DNA of 64,000 bases, taken from contig NZ_JAUSYS010000001.1 in NCBI RefSeq assembly GCF_030817015.1, positions 1,798,001 to 1,862,000 of the forward strand, written 5' to 3'. Numbering within the stretch: position 1 is the stretch's first letter; each line of letters begins with the position of its first letter. Below are positions 43,737 through 54,133 of the stretch, one piece after another. The position numbers were made by a program, and so were the translations under genes. Under the pieces are notes generated by a model. The model made no database searches. It was not told the origin of the DNA and saw only the letters and a list, made by a program, of their open reading frames with translations. The stretch is from Arthrobacter sp. V1I7. Its GTDB lineage: Bacteria; Actinomycetota; Actinomycetes; Actinomycetales; Micrococcaceae.

Positions 43737-44390
43737 TTGATCAGTTTTCTCCGCGGAACCGTAGCGCACGTCGGCCTGTCCTCGGCAGTGATCGACCTCA
43801 ACGGGGCCGGCATGAGCGTGAACGCGACCCCGCAGACCCTCAGCAGCCTGAAGGTGGGTGAGGAGGGGAAGCTGTTTACCTCCCTGATCGTCCGGGAGGA
43901 CTCCCTCACCCTGTTCGGTTTTTCCAGCGACGACGAACGCGAGGTGTTCGACATCCTGCTCAGCGTCAGCGGCGTCGGCCCCCGCCTGGCGCTGGCCGTG
44001 CTGGCCGTGCACGAACCCGAGGCCATCCGGGTTGCCGCCCACTCGGGCGACGGCAAGTCCTTCACGAAGGTGCCCGGGATCGGGCCGAAGGTCGCCGGCC
44101 GGATCGTGCTGGAGCTGGCCGGCAAGCTGGTCCCGCACGGGACCGGCGGCAGCACCGGAGGCGCAGCCGCCGTCCGGTCCGCCGAAACGGTCTGGAAGCC
44201 GCAGGTGGTCGCCGCGATGACCAGCCTTGGCTGGTCCGAAAAGGACGCCACTTCCAGTATCGACAAGTCCCTGGCTGATTCCCCCGGGCTGGCAGAGCAG
44301 GGCAATGTGGCGGAAATCCTGCGCGCCACGCTCCGCTGGCTGGGCCAGGACGGCGCCCGCGCCGGGAACAGGGTAGGCGCCCGTGGCTGA
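43737..44390 (+). CDS. ruvA: Holliday junction DNA helicase subunit RuvA
   Basis: A 217-aa junction-binding protein. Domain I starts [22 protein letters not shown]; two helix-hairpin-helix motifs occur at [16 protein letters not shown] and [19 protein letters not shown]; domain III at the C-terminus contacts RuvB. Start is TTG 43737, decided by AGGAG seven bases upstream and by the family N-terminus. It overlaps ruvB by eight bases. Confidence 0.96.
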   Translation: MISFLRGTVAHVGLSSAVIDLNGAGMSVNATPQTLSSLKVGEEGKLFTSLIVREDSLTLFGFSSDDEREVFDILLSVSGVGPRLALAVLAVHEPEAIRVAAHSGDGKSFTKVPGIGPKVAGRIVLELAGKLVPHGTGGSTGGAAAVRSAETVWKPQVVAAMTSLGWSEKDATSSIDKSLADSPGLAEQGNVAEILRATLRWLGQDGARAGNRVGARG

Positions 44391-45483
44391 ACCGTCCCTT
44401 GCCGGCGGGGGAGAGGAACCGGAGGAGCGGGTCATCGAGGCCGCGCTGCGGCCCAAGAACCTGCACGACTTCGTGGGCCAGCACCGGGTCCGCAAGCAGC
44501 TCTCCCTGGTCCTGGAGGCTTCCCGGATGCGCGGACGCAGCGCGGACCATGTCCTCCTCTCCGGACCTCCCGGGCTGGGCAAGACCACACTCTCCATGAT
44601 CATCGCGGCCGAAATGAACGCCCCGCTGCGGATCAGCAGCGGTCCGGCCATCCAGCATGCCGGCGACCTTGCCGCGATCCTCTCCTCCCTTTCTGAAGGT
44701 GAGGTCCTGTTCCTCGACGAGATCCACCGGATGTCCCGGCCGGCCGAGGAGATGCTCTACATGGCGATGGAGGACTTCCGCGTCGACATCGTCGTGGGCA
44801 AGGGTGCCGGTGCCACCGCCATCCCGCTCGAGCTGCCGCCGTTCACCCTGGTCGGTGCCACCACCAGGGCCGGGCTCCTGCCGGGGCCGCTCCGCGACCG
44901 CTTCGGCTTCACCGGCCACCTTGAGTTCTATTCGGTGGAGGAGCTCGAACTCGTGCTGCGCCGCTCGGCCGGGCTATTGGACCTCAAGGTCAACTCCGCC
45001 GGTTTCAGTGAGATCGCCGGACGGTCCCGGGGCACACCCCGCATCGCCAACCGGCTCCTGCGCCGGGTGCGCGACTGGGCACTGGTGCACGGGATTGAGC
45101 AGATCGACGCCCGGGCGGCGTCCGCGGCACTGGACATGTACGAGGTGGACAAACGCGGCCTGGACCGGCTGGACCGTGCCGTCCTCGAAGCATTGATTAC
45201 GAAGTTCGGCGGCGGACCCGTGGGTCTGTCCACCCTCGCGATCGCCGTCGGCGAGGAGACGGAGACCGTGGAAACAGTCGCCGAGCCGTACCTCGTTCGT
45301 GAGGGGCTGCTGGGCCGAACGCCCCGGGGGCGGATCGCCCTCGCTCCCGCCTGGACCCACCTCGGCTATGCGGTGCCTGCCGGGATCTTCGCGCAGGACC
45401 CGCTGGAGCTGTTCCAGGCCCCGGACCTCAGCGAAGAGCCCGGTGAGACAGCGGACCCGGAATGGATCCGTAACAGTCAATAA
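44383..45483 (+). CDS. ruvB: Holliday junction branch migration ATPase RuvB
   Basis: A 366-aa AAA+ motor. Features: [19 protein letters not shown], Walker [10 protein letters not shown], Walker [11 protein letters not shown], sensor 1 [20 protein letters not shown], and a winged-helix domain ending [18 protein letters not shown]. Drives branch migration with RuvA, before RuvC cutting. Start GTG 44383 lies inside the ruvA 3' end. The last 30 residues are acidic and not conserved. Confidence 0.97.
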   Translation: MAEPSLAGGGEEPEERVIEAALRPKNLHDFVGQHRVRKQLSLVLEASRMRGRSADHVLLSGPPGLGKTTLSMIIAAEMNAPLRISSGPAIQHAGDLAAILSSLSEGEVLFLDEIHRMSRPAEEMLYMAMEDFRVDIVVGKGAGATAIPLELPPFTLVGATTRAGLLPGPLRDRFGFTGHLEFYSVEELELVLRRSAGLLDLKVNSAGFSEIAGRSRGTPRIANRLLRRVRDWALVHGIEQIDARAASAALDMYEVDKRGLDRLDRAVLEALITKFGGGPVGLSTLAIAVGEETETVETVAEPYLVREGLLGRTPRGRIALAPAWTHLGYAVPAGIFAQDPLELFQAPDLSEEPGETADPEWIRNSQ

Positions 45484-45687
45484 CACCTTGCCGGAACGAT
45501 TTCCCTTTAGACTGGAATAACGCTCGGCACGTTCGGGTCTTTGCTCTGTGGGCGGCAGGTATCTGGCCGCCGCTGGCCGGGCATGGTTTTCTGGCAGGTT
45601 GAACTGCCGGACAGTCTGCCCGATGGCCCGGAGTGAAGCGGACGTTGCTGAAACCCAGCTACGCAAGTACAGAACGGAACTATCCCT

Positions 45688-46152
45688 GTGTTCGGACTAA
45701 TTTCTGCCCAGACCCAGCCGCAGGCCGGCGGCGGCATCGACATCATGACGATTCTCCTGTTCGTCATGCTCGGACTTTTCATCTTCATGATGTTCCGCCG
45801 CAACAAGAAGACGCAGCAGCAGCAGACCCAGCTCCAGTCGAAGTTCGCACCCGGTGTCGAGGTTATGACCAGCTTCGGGCTGTACGGCCGCATCGTGGAA
45901 ATCGACGAGGAAGAAAACAAAGTCCTGCTCGAGCTCTCCCCGGGCAACACCGCCACCGTGCACCGCCAGGCCGTCACCAAGATCGTTGAGCCGGTTGTTG
46001 CAGCCGAGGAGCCTGCCGTTGTTCCGGACGACGCTTCCTCGCTGACCACCGAAACGGTGGACAGCCCCGCGCCGGCCGCTGACGAGCCGCGCAATGAGAC
46101 ACCCGACGAAACCTTGCGCCGCCTCAATGACGAAGGCAAAAAAGACAGCTAG
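45688..46152 (+). CDS. yajC: Preprotein translocase subunit YajC
   Basis: A 154-aa protein with one N-terminal membrane helix (IDIMTILLFVMLGLFIFMMF) followed by RRNKKTQQQQ and the conserved LQSKFAPGVEVMTSFGLYGRIVEID. It associates with SecDF-YidC at the membrane. The acidic C-terminal 55 residues are longer than in E. coli YajC. Start GTG 45688. A TAGACT element lies 175 bp upstream (45508), a possible promoter for the yajC-secDF unit; the 204-bp gap after ruvB holds no gene. Confidence 0.93.
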   Translation: MFGLISAQTQPQAGGGIDIMTILLFVMLGLFIFMMFRRNKKTQQQQTQLQSKFAPGVEVMTSFGLYGRIVEIDEEENKVLLELSPGNTATVHRQAVTKIVEPVVAAEEPAVVPDDASSLTTETVDSPAPAADEPRNETPDETLRRLNDEGKKDS

Positions 46153-46258
46153 TCTGCCTATCTGAGCTATCCCGCGTAGTAACGGCTGCGGGCATCCGTC
46201 GGTGGGGGTCTCCGTACCCGCACCGGCGGTTCCTCCGTAAATAAAAGAAAGATCGACA

Positions 46259-48034
46259 ATGGCACGAACTGGCCCCAAAAACTCAGCCCTCAGGGTGCTG
46301 GTCTGGCTTGGCGTTATTCTCGCCGTCCTGACTGCCGTCCTGGCGGGCGGCACGATTGCCGGCCAGGCGAGCTGGGCTCCCAAGCTCGCCCTGGACCTTG
46401 AAGGCGGCACCCAGATGATCCTGGCGCCCAAGGTTGAGGGCGGTTCGGACATCAACGAAGAACAGCTCAACCAGGCCGTGGCGATCATCCGTCAGCGTGT
46501 GGATGGCTCCGGCGTCGCGGAAGCTGAAATCAGCACGCAGTCCGGCCGCAACGTTGTGGTCAGCCTCCCGGGCACGCCGTCCAAGGAAACCCGTGCGCTG
46601 ATCCAGGCCTCGGCCGACATGAACTTCCGGCCGGTCCTGCAGGCCGGTCCCGGCGCAGCAGTCCCGGCGGAGTCACGGGCCCCGGCCGAGCAGCTGCCGC
46701 AGCCCACTGCGGAGCCGGCCAACGGCAGCGACGAAAACTGGATCACCCCCGAGATCTACCAGCAGTTCGAGGCGCTGGACTGTGACAACCCGGCCCAGGA
46801 CCAGCAGGAGCGCTCCGACCCGGCCAAGCCGCTGGTCACGTGCGAACCCGCCTCCGCCAACTCTCCGGCCATCAAGTACATTCTTGGCCCCGTTGAAGTG
46901 AAGGGCTCGAACATCAAGAGTTCGTCCTTCCAGCTCCAGCGCGGAGCCCAGGGCGCGGTGACCAACGAGTGGGCTGTGAACATCCAGTTCGACGATGAAG
47001 GCACCGCGAAGTTCAAGGAAGTCACCGAGCGGCTGTACGAGTTCTACACCGCCGGCGGCGGGCAGACCGGTTCGGACCCGAAGGCCCAGTTCGCCATCGT
47101 CCTCGACGACCAGGTCATCTCGGCCCCGCGTTCCCTTGCCGTCATCACCGACGGCCGCCCGCAGATCACCGGCGGGTTCACCGAGGAATCGGCGAAGGCC
47201 CTCTCCGACCAGCTGCGGTTCGGTGCCCTGCCGATCAGCTTCGAAATCCAGAGCGAACAGCAGATCTCGGCAACCCTTGGCGGGGAACAGCTCCGCATGG
47301 GCATGCTCGCCGGCCTGATCGGGCTGCTGCTCGTGGTGGTCTACTCGCTGTTCCAGTACCGGGCGCTTGGCCTGGTCACTGTCGCCTCACTTGTGGTGGC
47401 CGGCGCGCTGACCTATCTGGCCATCGCCATCCTGGGCTGGACCGAGAACTACCGGTTGTCCCTCGCCGGCGTGGCAGGCATCATCGTTGCCATCGGCCAG
47501 ACGGCGGACTCGTTCATCGTCTACTTCGAACGCATCCGTGACGAGCTCCGTGAAGGCCGTGGCCTCGTATCCGCGGTGGAGAACGGCTGGAAGCGCGCCA
47601 AGCGCACCGTCCTGGCGTCCAAGGCTGTGAATCTGCTCGCCGCCCTGGTGCTGTACTTCGTGGCGGTCGGCAACGTCCGCGGCTTCGCGTTCACCCTCGG
47701 TCTCACCGCGATCGCGGACCTTATCGTCGTCTTCATGTTCACCCACCCGACCCTGAAACTGCTGGCCCGCACCAAGTTCTTCGGTGAAGGCCACAGGTTC
47801 TCCGGGCTCGACCCGAAGCGCCTCGGCGCAGTTCCGCTGTACCGGGGAGCCGGCCGGATCCGCACTCCGGAGGACAGGCCCACGGTGGCGGTCCGTGCCA
47901 AGAACACCGGCGCCGCGGCCGAAGCCGAGCGCCGGATGACGATTGCGGAGCGCCGCCTCGCGGAACGTCAGGAACAGGAAAAGCAGGGCCAGCTCGCTGG
48001 TTCCTCCAAGAGCGCGTCCAAGGAGGGCAAGTAA
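46259..48034 (+). CDS. secD: Protein translocase subunit SecD
   Basis: A 591-aa RND-type membrane protein assisting late steps of protein export using proton motive force. N-terminal helix, then the periplasmic P1 region beginning LALDLEGGTQMILAPKVEG with IRQRVDGSGVAEAEIS, a long insert with two Cys (DCDNPAQ, TCEPAS), and five C-terminal helices with AGVAGIIVAIGQTADSFIVYFERIRDE. The C-terminus is charged. Start ATG 46259. secF begins at the next base, so they are coupled. Confidence 0.96.
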   Translation: MARTGPKNSALRVLVWLGVILAVLTAVLAGGTIAGQASWAPKLALDLEGGTQMILAPKVEGGSDINEEQLNQAVAIIRQRVDGSGVAEAEISTQSGRNVVVSLPGTPSKETRALIQASADMNFRPVLQAGPGAAVPAESRAPAEQLPQPTAEPANGSDENWITPEIYQQFEALDCDNPAQDQQERSDPAKPLVTCEPASANSPAIKYILGPVEVKGSNIKSSSFQLQRGAQGAVTNEWAVNIQFDDEGTAKFKEVTERLYEFYTAGGGQTGSDPKAQFAIVLDDQVISAPRSLAVITDGRPQITGGFTEESAKALSDQLRFGALPISFEIQSEQQISATLGGEQLRMGMLAGLIGLLLVVVYSLFQYRALGLVTVASLVVAGALTYLAIAILGWTENYRLSLAGVAGIIVAIGQTADSFIVYFERIRDELREGRGLVSAVENGWKRAKRTVLASKAVNLLAALVLYFVAVGNVRGFAFTLGLTAIADLIVVFMFTHPTLKLLARTKFFGEGHRFSGLDPKRLGAVPLYRGAGRIRTPEDRPTVAVRAKNTGAAAEAERRMTIAERRLAERQEQEKQGQLAGSSKSASKEGK

Positions 48035-49045
48035 ATGGCCAGCTTCTCTAATTTCGGTAACGAGCTGTACACGGGCAAACGCTCGTACGATTTTGTCGGC
48101 TCCAAGAAGATCTGGTTCCTGATCGCTGCGGTCGCCGTGGCGGTCTCGATCCTGCTCCCGGTCGCCAAGGGCGGCTTCAACCTCGGCATCGAATTCCGGG
48201 GCGGGTCCGAATTCACCGTTTCGAATGTGGTGACCACGGATCCGGCGGTCGGCGAGAGGGCTGTCGAGGAAGTTGTTTCCGGCAGCGTCCCGCGCGTGGC
48301 GAACGTCGCCGGTAACACGATGCGCATCCAGACGGACAAACTCACGGACGACGAGACGCTGCAGATCAGGGAAGGCCTCACCCAGGCCTACGGCGTCACC
48401 GAGAACGAGGTGACGTCCACGTTCATCGGCCCCACCTGGGGTGCTGATGTTACCAGGCAGGCACTGTTGGGCCTGGTCATCTTCGTCGCCTTTGCCGCCG
48501 TGCTGATGGCGCTGTATTTCCGCACCTGGAAGATGTCGCTGTCAGCGATTGCCGGCATGCTCGTGACGATGTTCATCACGGCCGGCGTCTACGCCCTCAG
48601 TGATTTCGAGGTGACGCCGTCGGCCATCATCGGATTCCTGACGGTTCTCAGCTACTCGCTGTACGACACCGTGGTGGTGTTCGACAAGATCCGTGAAAAC
48701 ACCGACGACCTGCAGGCCTCCACGCGCCGGACCTTCGGTGAGGAAGTCAACCTTGCGGTCAACCAGACGCTGGTCCGCTCCATCAACACGATGATGGTGG
48801 CCATCCTGCCCGTCGGCGCGATCCTCTTCATCGGTGCCGGGCTCCTGGGTGCCGGAACGCTGCGGGACCTCTCGCTGGCGCTGTTCGTGGGCATCCTGAT
48901 CGGAACGGCCGCGACGATCTTCATTGCCGCACCGCTCTACGCGTGGCTGCGCCAGAACGAACCTGATCTGGTCAAGCAGGCCAAGCGTGTTGAGCAGCGC
49001 CGGGCCGAGACTGCCGCCAAGAGCGCGCAGCCGGCCACGGCCTAG
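48035..49045 (+). CDS. secF: Protein translocase subunit SecF
   Basis: A 336-aa partner of SecD with six helices. Signatures are FNLGIEFRGGSEFTV, VEVTPSAIIGFLTVLSYSLYDTVVVFDKIREN-type core (SLYDTVVVFDKIREN) and NQTLVRSINTMMVAILPV. Works with SecD and YajC at the translocon. It follows secD without a gap and ends before a strong terminator at 49073, closing the unit. Confidence 0.97.
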   Translation: MASFSNFGNELYTGKRSYDFVGSKKIWFLIAAVAVAVSILLPVAKGGFNLGIEFRGGSEFTVSNVVTTDPAVGERAVEEVVSGSVPRVANVAGNTMRIQTDKLTDDETLQIREGLTQAYGVTENEVTSTFIGPTWGADVTRQALLGLVIFVAFAAVLMALYFRTWKMSLSAIAGMLVTMFITAGVYALSDFEVTPSAIIGFLTVLSYSLYDTVVVFDKIRENTDDLQASTRRTFGEEVNLAVNQTLVRSINTMMVAILPVGAILFIGAGLLGAGTLRDLSLALFVGILIGTAATIFIAAPLYAWLRQNEPDLVKQAKRVEQRRAETAAKSAQPATA

Positions 49046-49072
49046 CCTGCGGCGGATCCGCCAGGTGCGGTC

Positions 49073-49116
49073 CGACGGGCCGGAGAACGTCATCCGTGAC
49101 GCTCTCCGGCCCGTCG
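49073..49116 (+). terminator. Strong terminator after secF
   Basis: CGACGGGCCGGAGA pairs perfectly with TCTCCGGCCCGTCG (14 bp), and inside it CGTCA pairs with TGACG around TCCG. The nearly continuous 19-bp stem is the strongest hairpin noted in the window and separates yajC-secDF from rel. Confidence 0.88.
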
Positions 49117-49193
49117 CCGTATCCGGCTCGGTTATCGAAGTATCCTGCCGCGGAATAGACTTGAGTAATTAACGGGTTGTGAGGGGTGCTTCA

Positions 49194-51587
49194 TTGGAAG
49201 AACGTTCGACGCCGGTGCAGGCGGCACCAGCGGATAAGAGTGCCGGCCAGGCTTCACATACTGGCCTGGTGGCTCCTGTGCGCGCAGAGCCAGCCGTCCC
49301 GGTCGACAGCCCGGGGGCCCGGCCCACGTTCCCCGGCCGCCGTGAACGCACCCGGTCCCGGCTCGCCCGGTTGACGGGGCGCGGCGCCCCCGCGTATTCG
49401 CCCATCCTCGAGCCGTTGTTGCGCACCGTCCGCGCCAACAACCCTAAAGAGGACTTCGACCTCATCCAGCGCGCCTTCGTCGTGGCGGAGCGCTGCCACC
49501 GCGGTCAGAAGCGCAAGAGCGGCGACCCCTACATCACCCACCCTGTGGCGGTGGCCACCATCCTCGCCGAGCTGGGCCTCAGCGGCACCACCCTGGCCGC
49601 GGCGCTGCTGCATGACACCGTAGAGGACACCTCCTACACCCTGGCGGACCTCAAGGCCGAGTTCGGGCCCGAAGTTGCAATGCTGGTTGATGGCGTCACC
49701 AAGCTGGACAAGGTCAGCTTCGGCGAGGCCGCCCAGTCCGAAACGGTCCGCAAGATGGTCGTGGCCATGGCCAAGGACATCCGCGTGCTGATGATCAAGC
49801 TCGCTGACCGGCTGCACAACGCCCGCACCTGGCGCTTCGTCTCGGCGGAGTCCTCCGCCCGGAAGGCCCGGGAAACCCTGGAAATCTTCGCGCCGCTGGC
49901 CCACCGGCTCGGCATGAACACGATCAAATGGGAGCTGGAGGACCTGTCCTTCGCCGCCCTGTACCCGAAGGTCTACGAGGAAATCGTGCGGATGGTCGGG
50001 GACCGGACGCCGGAGCGCGAAAAGAACCTCGGCGTCATCCGCAACCAGATCACCGAGGACCTGCGCGAAGCCAAGATCAAGGCCACCATCACCGGACGGC
50101 CGAAGCACTATTACTCGATCTACCAGAAGATGATCGTCCGGGACAAGGACTTTGACGATATCAACGACCTGATGGGTGTCCGGGTCCTCGTCGACTCCGT
50201 CCGGGACTGTTACGCCGCCCTCGGCGCCATGCACTCCCGCTGGAACCCCCTGCCCGGGCGGTTCAAGGACTACATCGCGATGCCAAAATTCAATATGTAC
50301 CAGTCACTCCACACCACCGTGATTGGTCCGGGCGGCAAACCGGTGGAGATCCAGATCCGCACCCATGAAATGCACCGCCGCGCCGAGTACGGCGTGGCCG
50401 CGCACTGGAAGTACAAGGACCAGCCGAACCGCACGGCATCCGGACCGGGCAGCCCCCGCGACGGCGACATGGGCTGGCTGCGTTCCCTCGTCGACTGGCA
50501 GCAGGAGACCTCGGATCCCGGCGAATTCCTTGACTCGCTGCGCTTCGAAATCAACGCCCGCGAAGTCTTCGTCTTCACCCCCAAGGGCGAAGTCATGGCC
50601 CTGCCGGCCGGTTCCACGCCGGTCGACTTCGCCTACGCCGTGCACACCGAGGTGGGCCACCGGACCATCGGCGCCCGGGTCAACGGCAAGCTGGTGCCGC
50701 TCAACAGTGAACTGAACCACGGCGACTGGGTGGAAATCTTCACCTCCAAAGCCGAAGGGGCCGGCCCCAGCCAGGACTGGCAGCACTTCGTCAAGAGCGC
50801 CCGGGCCCGCAACAAGATCCGGCAGTGGTTCAGCAAGGAACGCCGCGAAGAGTCGATCGAGCGCGGCAAGGAACTGCTGACGAAGGCGATGCGCAAGCAG
50901 AACCTCCCGCTGCAGCGCCTGATGACGCACGACGCCCTGGCCGCGATTGCCGAGGACTTCAAGTACGTTGACATCTCCGGCCTCTACGCCGGGGTCGGCG
51001 ACGGGCACACCTCCGCCCAGTCCGTCATGGAACGCCTCGTGGAGAGCCTCGGCGGCAACGACACCCCTGAAGACGACCTCACCGAAGTGTCCATTCCGAC
51101 CCAGGTGACCAAGGCCCGGTACTCCGATTCCGGCGTCGTGGTCCGCGGTGTGGATGACGTCTGGGTCAAACTCGCCCGCTGTTGCACTCCGGTCCCGCCG
51201 GACCCCATTCTGGGCTTCGTCACGCGAGGCTCCGGCGTCTCGGTGCACCGGACGGACTGCACCAATGTGAGCGGCCTGCTGGAGCAGCCGGACCGGATTG
51301 TTGAGGTGGACTGGGCGCCCACGCAGTCCAGCGTCTTCCTGGTCGAAATCCAGGTCGAAGCGCTGGACCGCAAGTCCCTGCTCTCGGATGTCACCCGGAT
51401 CCTCTCCGAAAACCACGTCAACATCCTCGCGGCCAGCGTGCACACTTCCACGGACCGGGTCGCCATTTCCAAGTTTGCCTTCGAGATGGGCGACCCCAAG
51501 TACCTGAGCCACGTGCTGAGCGCCGTGCGCCGGATCGATGGCGTCTTCGACGTCTACCGGACCACCGGGAACCGGCGGCGCAGCTAA
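49194..51587 (+). CDS. rel: Bifunctional (p)ppGpp synthetase/hydrolase
   Basis: A 797-aa RelA/SpoT homologue controlling the stringent response. Domains: HD hydrolase ([27 protein letters not shown]), synthetase ([57 protein letters not shown]), TGS ([28 protein letters not shown]), zinc-finger-like [14 protein letters not shown] and C-terminal ACT. Both catalytic halves look intact. TTG 49194 is preferred because GAGGGG lies six bases upstream; GTG 49179 would overlap that site. Upstream ATAGACT (49155-49161) is a candidate -10. Overlaps the next convergent gene by four bases. Confidence 0.96.
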   Translation: MEERSTPVQAAPADKSAGQASHTGLVAPVRAEPAVPVDSPGARPTFPGRRERTRSRLARLTGRGAPAYSPILEPLLRTVRANNPKEDFDLIQRAFVVAERCHRGQKRKSGDPYITHPVAVATILAELGLSGTTLAAALLHDTVEDTSYTLADLKAEFGPEVAMLVDGVTKLDKVSFGEAAQSETVRKMVVAMAKDIRVLMIKLADRLHNARTWRFVSAESSARKARETLEIFAPLAHRLGMNTIKWELEDLSFAALYPKVYEEIVRMVGDRTPEREKNLGVIRNQITEDLREAKIKATITGRPKHYYSIYQKMIVRDKDFDDINDLMGVRVLVDSVRDCYAALGAMHSRWNPLPGRFKDYIAMPKFNMYQSLHTTVIGPGGKPVEIQIRTHEMHRRAEYGVAAHWKYKDQPNRTASGPGSPRDGDMGWLRSLVDWQQETSDPGEFLDSLRFEINAREVFVFTPKGEVMALPAGSTPVDFAYAVHTEVGHRTIGARVNGKLVPLNSELNHGDWVEIFTSKAEGAGPSQDWQHFVKSARARNKIRQWFSKERREESIERGKELLTKAMRKQNLPLQRLMTHDALAAIAEDFKYVDISGLYAGVGDGHTSAQSVMERLVESLGGNDTPEDDLTEVSIPTQVTKARYSDSGVVVRGVDDVWVKLARCCTPVPPDPILGFVTRGSGVSVHRTDCTNVSGLLEQPDRIVEVDWAPTQSSVFLVEIQVEALDRKSLLSDVTRILSENHVNILAASVHTSTDRVAISKFAFEMGDPKYLSHVLSAVRRIDGVFDVYRTTGNRRRS

Positions 51588-52198
51588 GGCGGCTGTGCGG
51601 TCTCGAGAACGGCGAGTCGCTCCAGCGCCGCCTTCTTGTGCGGCACCCGCGGGCTGGCTTCCACGGCGAGCCTGAGCAGGCGCAGCCGCACGCCGAGCTC
51701 GGTCCGGTCCAGAAATGCGGCCAGGACCGGCAGCGCCCGGTCCGATTCCACATGCAGGGCGATGTCGAGGGCAGTCCGCAACGGACTGGAGACCATCAGT
51801 CCGCCGAGGCTCACGACGTCCAACGCGCCCAGCCGCACCTCATGGAAGGTGCATCCGCGCGTGGACCTCAGGCTCGAAATTCTCCGGCTGGCATCCACCA
51901 GCAGCGCCAACCGGTCCGGTTCCTGCGCACAGCCGTAGACCCAGGCGGCCGTCAGCCTGCCTGCCACCACGCGCTGCCTGATCGGCGGTGGGATCATGGC
52001 GCCCAATGCGCGGGCCCGGAGTTGCGGGGTGGAACGGGTTCCCGGTGGCAGGTAGCCGCGCTGGTACAGCTGCGTCAGCACGCCGTCGGACGCCATTGCC
52101 TGCAGCTCAGGCCAGGAGAAAAGCAGACCGGGTGAGTACAGCTCTGCCGGGAGGGCAACGGGGGCAACCGGGTCAGCGGCGCCGGGCGGGTGGACCAT
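51584..52198 (-). CDS. AbiEi-antitoxin-like protein, no toxin partner
   Basis: A 204-aa protein resembling the C-terminal part of AbiEi-type (type IV) antitoxins: [29 protein letters not shown], then [22 protein letters not shown]. The usual N-terminal winged helix is weak here. No AbiEii nucleotidyltransferase gene is adjacent, so it is more likely a stand-alone regulator than half of a toxin-antitoxin system. Its stop codon overlaps that of rel, tail to tail, by four bases. Family assignment is moderate. Confidence 0.62.
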   Translation of the reverse strand: MVHPPGAADPVAPVALPAELYSPGLLFSWPELQAMASDGVLTQLYQRGYLPPGTRSTPQLRARALGAMIPPPIRQRVVAGRLTAAWVYGCAQEPDRLALLVDASRRISSLRSTRGCTFHEVRLGALDVVSLGGLMVSSPLRTALDIALHVESDRALPVLAAFLDRTELGVRLRLLRLAVEASPRVPHKKAALERLAVLETAQPP

Positions 52199-52231
52199 AC
52201 AGCAATCGTCCCGGCTGCCCGGACAAGGAAA

Positions 52232-52273
52232 CAGGCCCCGCGGCGGTCATGTGGATAACCGAAACGGGGCCTG
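52232..52273 (-). terminator. Probable terminator after the DUF349 gene
   Basis: CAGGCCCCG and CGGGGCCTG form a 9-bp stem with a 24-base loop, between the DUF349 stop codon and the AbiEi-like start on the same strand. It is weaker than other hairpins in the window. Confidence 0.5.
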
Positions 52274-52293
52274 GATTGTTTTCCGGCGGAGCG

Positions 52294-54072
52294 CTAGGAG
52301 AGCTCGCTCGCTGAGCGTTCGAGCTGTTCCAGCCACGCCTGGCGGGCTTCGAGAGCCTCCCGGGCTGCCTTGATCTTGCGTTCGTCGCCTGCCTTCTCCG
52401 CCTTGGCAAGGTCATCCGTGAGACCGGCGATGGCGGATTCCAGCTGACTCAGCGCGCTGTTGGTGCGGGCCTTCGTTTCCGGGTTCGACCGCTTCCAGTT
52501 CTCCTCCTCGGCATGGCGGACGGCGTCCTCCACCTTCCGGAGCCCGGCTTCGACGCGGCCCATGTCGGCGCGCGGCACCTTGCCCGCTTCTTCCCAGCGG
52601 TCGCGGATGGACTGGAGGGCCTTCTTGGTGGCAGCGAGGTCCTTGATGGGCAGCAGCCCGCTGGCTTCCACCAGCAGGGCTTCCTTCACGGCCAGGTTCG
52701 CGCCGTACTCCTGGTCGATCTCGTCGTTGGCGGCCTGCCGGTTGGTGAAGAAGACGTCCTGCGCGGCCCGGAATCGTGCCCAGAGGGCGTCGTCGTCCTT
52801 GCGGCTCGCGCGGGGTGATGCCTTCCACTGGTCCATGAGGCGGCGGTACTCGCCGGCAGCGAAGCCCCAGTCGGTCGAGGAGGAGAGCGCCTCCGCCTCC
52901 GCGATCAGTTTCTCCTTGGCGGCCTTGGCTGCCGAGTTGTTGCTGTCCAGCTGCGAGAAGTAGGCGCGGCGGTGCCGGTCAAAGACGGTGCGGGCAGCGC
53001 GGAAGCGCTTCCAGAGGGTGTCTTCGTTGCTACGCCCCAGCCGAACGCCGCTCTTCTGTGCCGTCTTCCAGCTCTCGAAGAGCTCGTTCATCCGGGCGCT
53101 GGAGGTCTTCCACTGGATCTGCGCGGGGTCATGTCCGGCAATCTCTTCGGCTTCCGCAACGATGGCCTCGCGGGCAGCCAGTTCGGCGGCCCGGACGGCG
53201 TCGTGTTCGGCTTTCTCGGCCTTCTCGAGCTCGCTGATCTGCGTGACCAGGACATCCAGGCGGGCCTCGGCGGAGCGGATGTCGCCCACCATGTTCCGCT
53301 CGGCCAGCTGTTCGCGCAGGTGTGTGACGGTCTTCTGCATGTCGGTGGTGGGCGCTTTGGAGCTGACGCGCTGTTCCAGCAGGACGATCTGCGCGACGAC
53401 GTCGTCGTACTTCCGGGCGAAGTAACCCAGGGCCTCATCGTTGCTGACATCCGGGTACTGTCCGACCGGGTGCTCCTCGCCGTCCACGGTCAGGAAGACG
53501 TGGCCGTCGCCTTCGACGCGTCCCCAGCGTGCGGCCTCGGCAAGGGAGGCGGCGGAGGAAACGGAGGCCGGTGCGGCAGCCGGTGCGGCGGGGGAGGGCT
53601 TGGCCTTGGGCCGGGCCGCGAAGGCTGCCGGCGACGGCGCAGGCCGGGCCGGGGCGGGGGCGGCTGTCTCGGCAGCAGCCTCAGCGGCGGGTGCTGTGGC
53701 AGGGGCGGGGGCTGCAGCCTCCGCGGCGGGTGCTGTGGCAGCCTCGGCGGCTGCCTCAGGCTCAGCGGCAGCCTCGGCTGCCGCTTCCGGGGCAGCCTGA
53801 GCGTCGGCCGGCGGCTCCGTGGCGTCGGCCGGCTCGGTGGCGTCGGCCGGCGGCTCGGTGGCGTCGGCCTCGATTGCCTGCGGCTCTACTGCCGCTTCCG
53901 GTGCTGTGTCTGTGGCAGTGTCGGTCGCCTTTTCTGCCTCTTGTCCCGTTGCCGGTCCTGGGGCTTGTCCCGGTGCTTGTCCTGAGGCTTGTCCGTTGGA
54001 CGTTGCCTCGGTTTCGGTCTCGTTGGCAGCTGCTGCTGACACTGTTTCGTCGGATTTCTGACTGTCTGTCAC
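52294..54072 (-). CDS. DUF349 repeat protein
   Basis: A 592-aa protein. Residues 1 to about 180 are Ala/Glu/Pro-rich low complexity with tandem DATEPPA-like repeats. The rest is helical and holds several DUF349 repeats, each with the pattern W......R...R..DD.LW.RFRAA.D.F (for example MDQWKASPRASRKDDDALWARFRAAQDVFF). DUF349 proteins are widespread in actinobacteria; their function is not established. No membrane segment. The strong acidic N-terminus may be a flexible tether. Downstream of the cyclophilin gene's promoter side but on the same strand as it. Confidence 0.88.
   Translation of the reverse strand: MTDSQKSDETVSAAAANETETEATSNGQASGQAPGQAPGPATGQEAEKATDTATDTAPEAAVEPQAIEADATEPPADATEPADATEPPADAQAAPEAAAEAAAEPEAAAEAATAPAAEAAAPAPATAPAAEAAAETAAPAPARPAPSPAAFAARPKAKPSPAAPAAAPASVSSAASLAEAARWGRVEGDGHVFLTVDGEEHPVGQYPDVSNDEALGYFARKYDDVVAQIVLLEQRVSSKAPTTDMQKTVTHLREQLAERNMVGDIRSAEARLDVLVTQISELEKAEKAEHDAVRAAELAAREAIVAEAEEIAGHDPAQIQWKTSSARMNELFESWKTAQKSGVRLGRSNEDTLWKRFRAARTVFDRHRRAYFSQLDSNNSAAKAAKEKLIAEAEALSSSTDWGFAAGEYRRLMDQWKASPRASRKDDDALWARFRAAQDVFFTNRQAANDEIDQEYGANLAVKEALLVEASGLLPIKDLAATKKALQSIRDRWEEAGKVPRADMGRVEAGLRKVEDAVRHAEEENWKRSNPETKARTNSALSQLESAIAGLTDDLAKAEKAGDERKIKAAREALEARQAWLEQLERSASELS
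53801..53869 (-). repeat. Tandem repeat in the DUF349 N-terminus
   Basis: Three imperfect 18- to 21-bp units built on GCGTCGGCCGGCGGCTCGGTG (plus-strand sense) plus a partial fourth encode Asp-Ala-Thr-Glu-Pro-Pro-Ala blocks. Units differ by in-frame 3-bp steps, consistent with slippage. Confidence 0.8.
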
Positions 54073-54113
54073 CGCTAGAAGTCTTTCGCTTGGAGGGAAA
54101 TACCGGCACCGCG

Positions 54114-54130
54114 GCCACGGGGGCCGTGGC
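54114..54130 (-). terminator. Short hairpin after the cyclophilin gene
   Basis: GCCACGG and CCGTGGC form a 7-bp stem with a 3-base loop directly past the peptidyl-prolyl isomerase stop codon, before the DUF349 gene. Plausible but short. Confidence 0.4.
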
Positions 54131-54133
54131 TGG

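Noticed and set aside
51584..52198. A complete AbiE toxin-antitoxin system
   Set aside because: No nucleotidyltransferase toxin gene is next to the AbiEi-like gene on either side.
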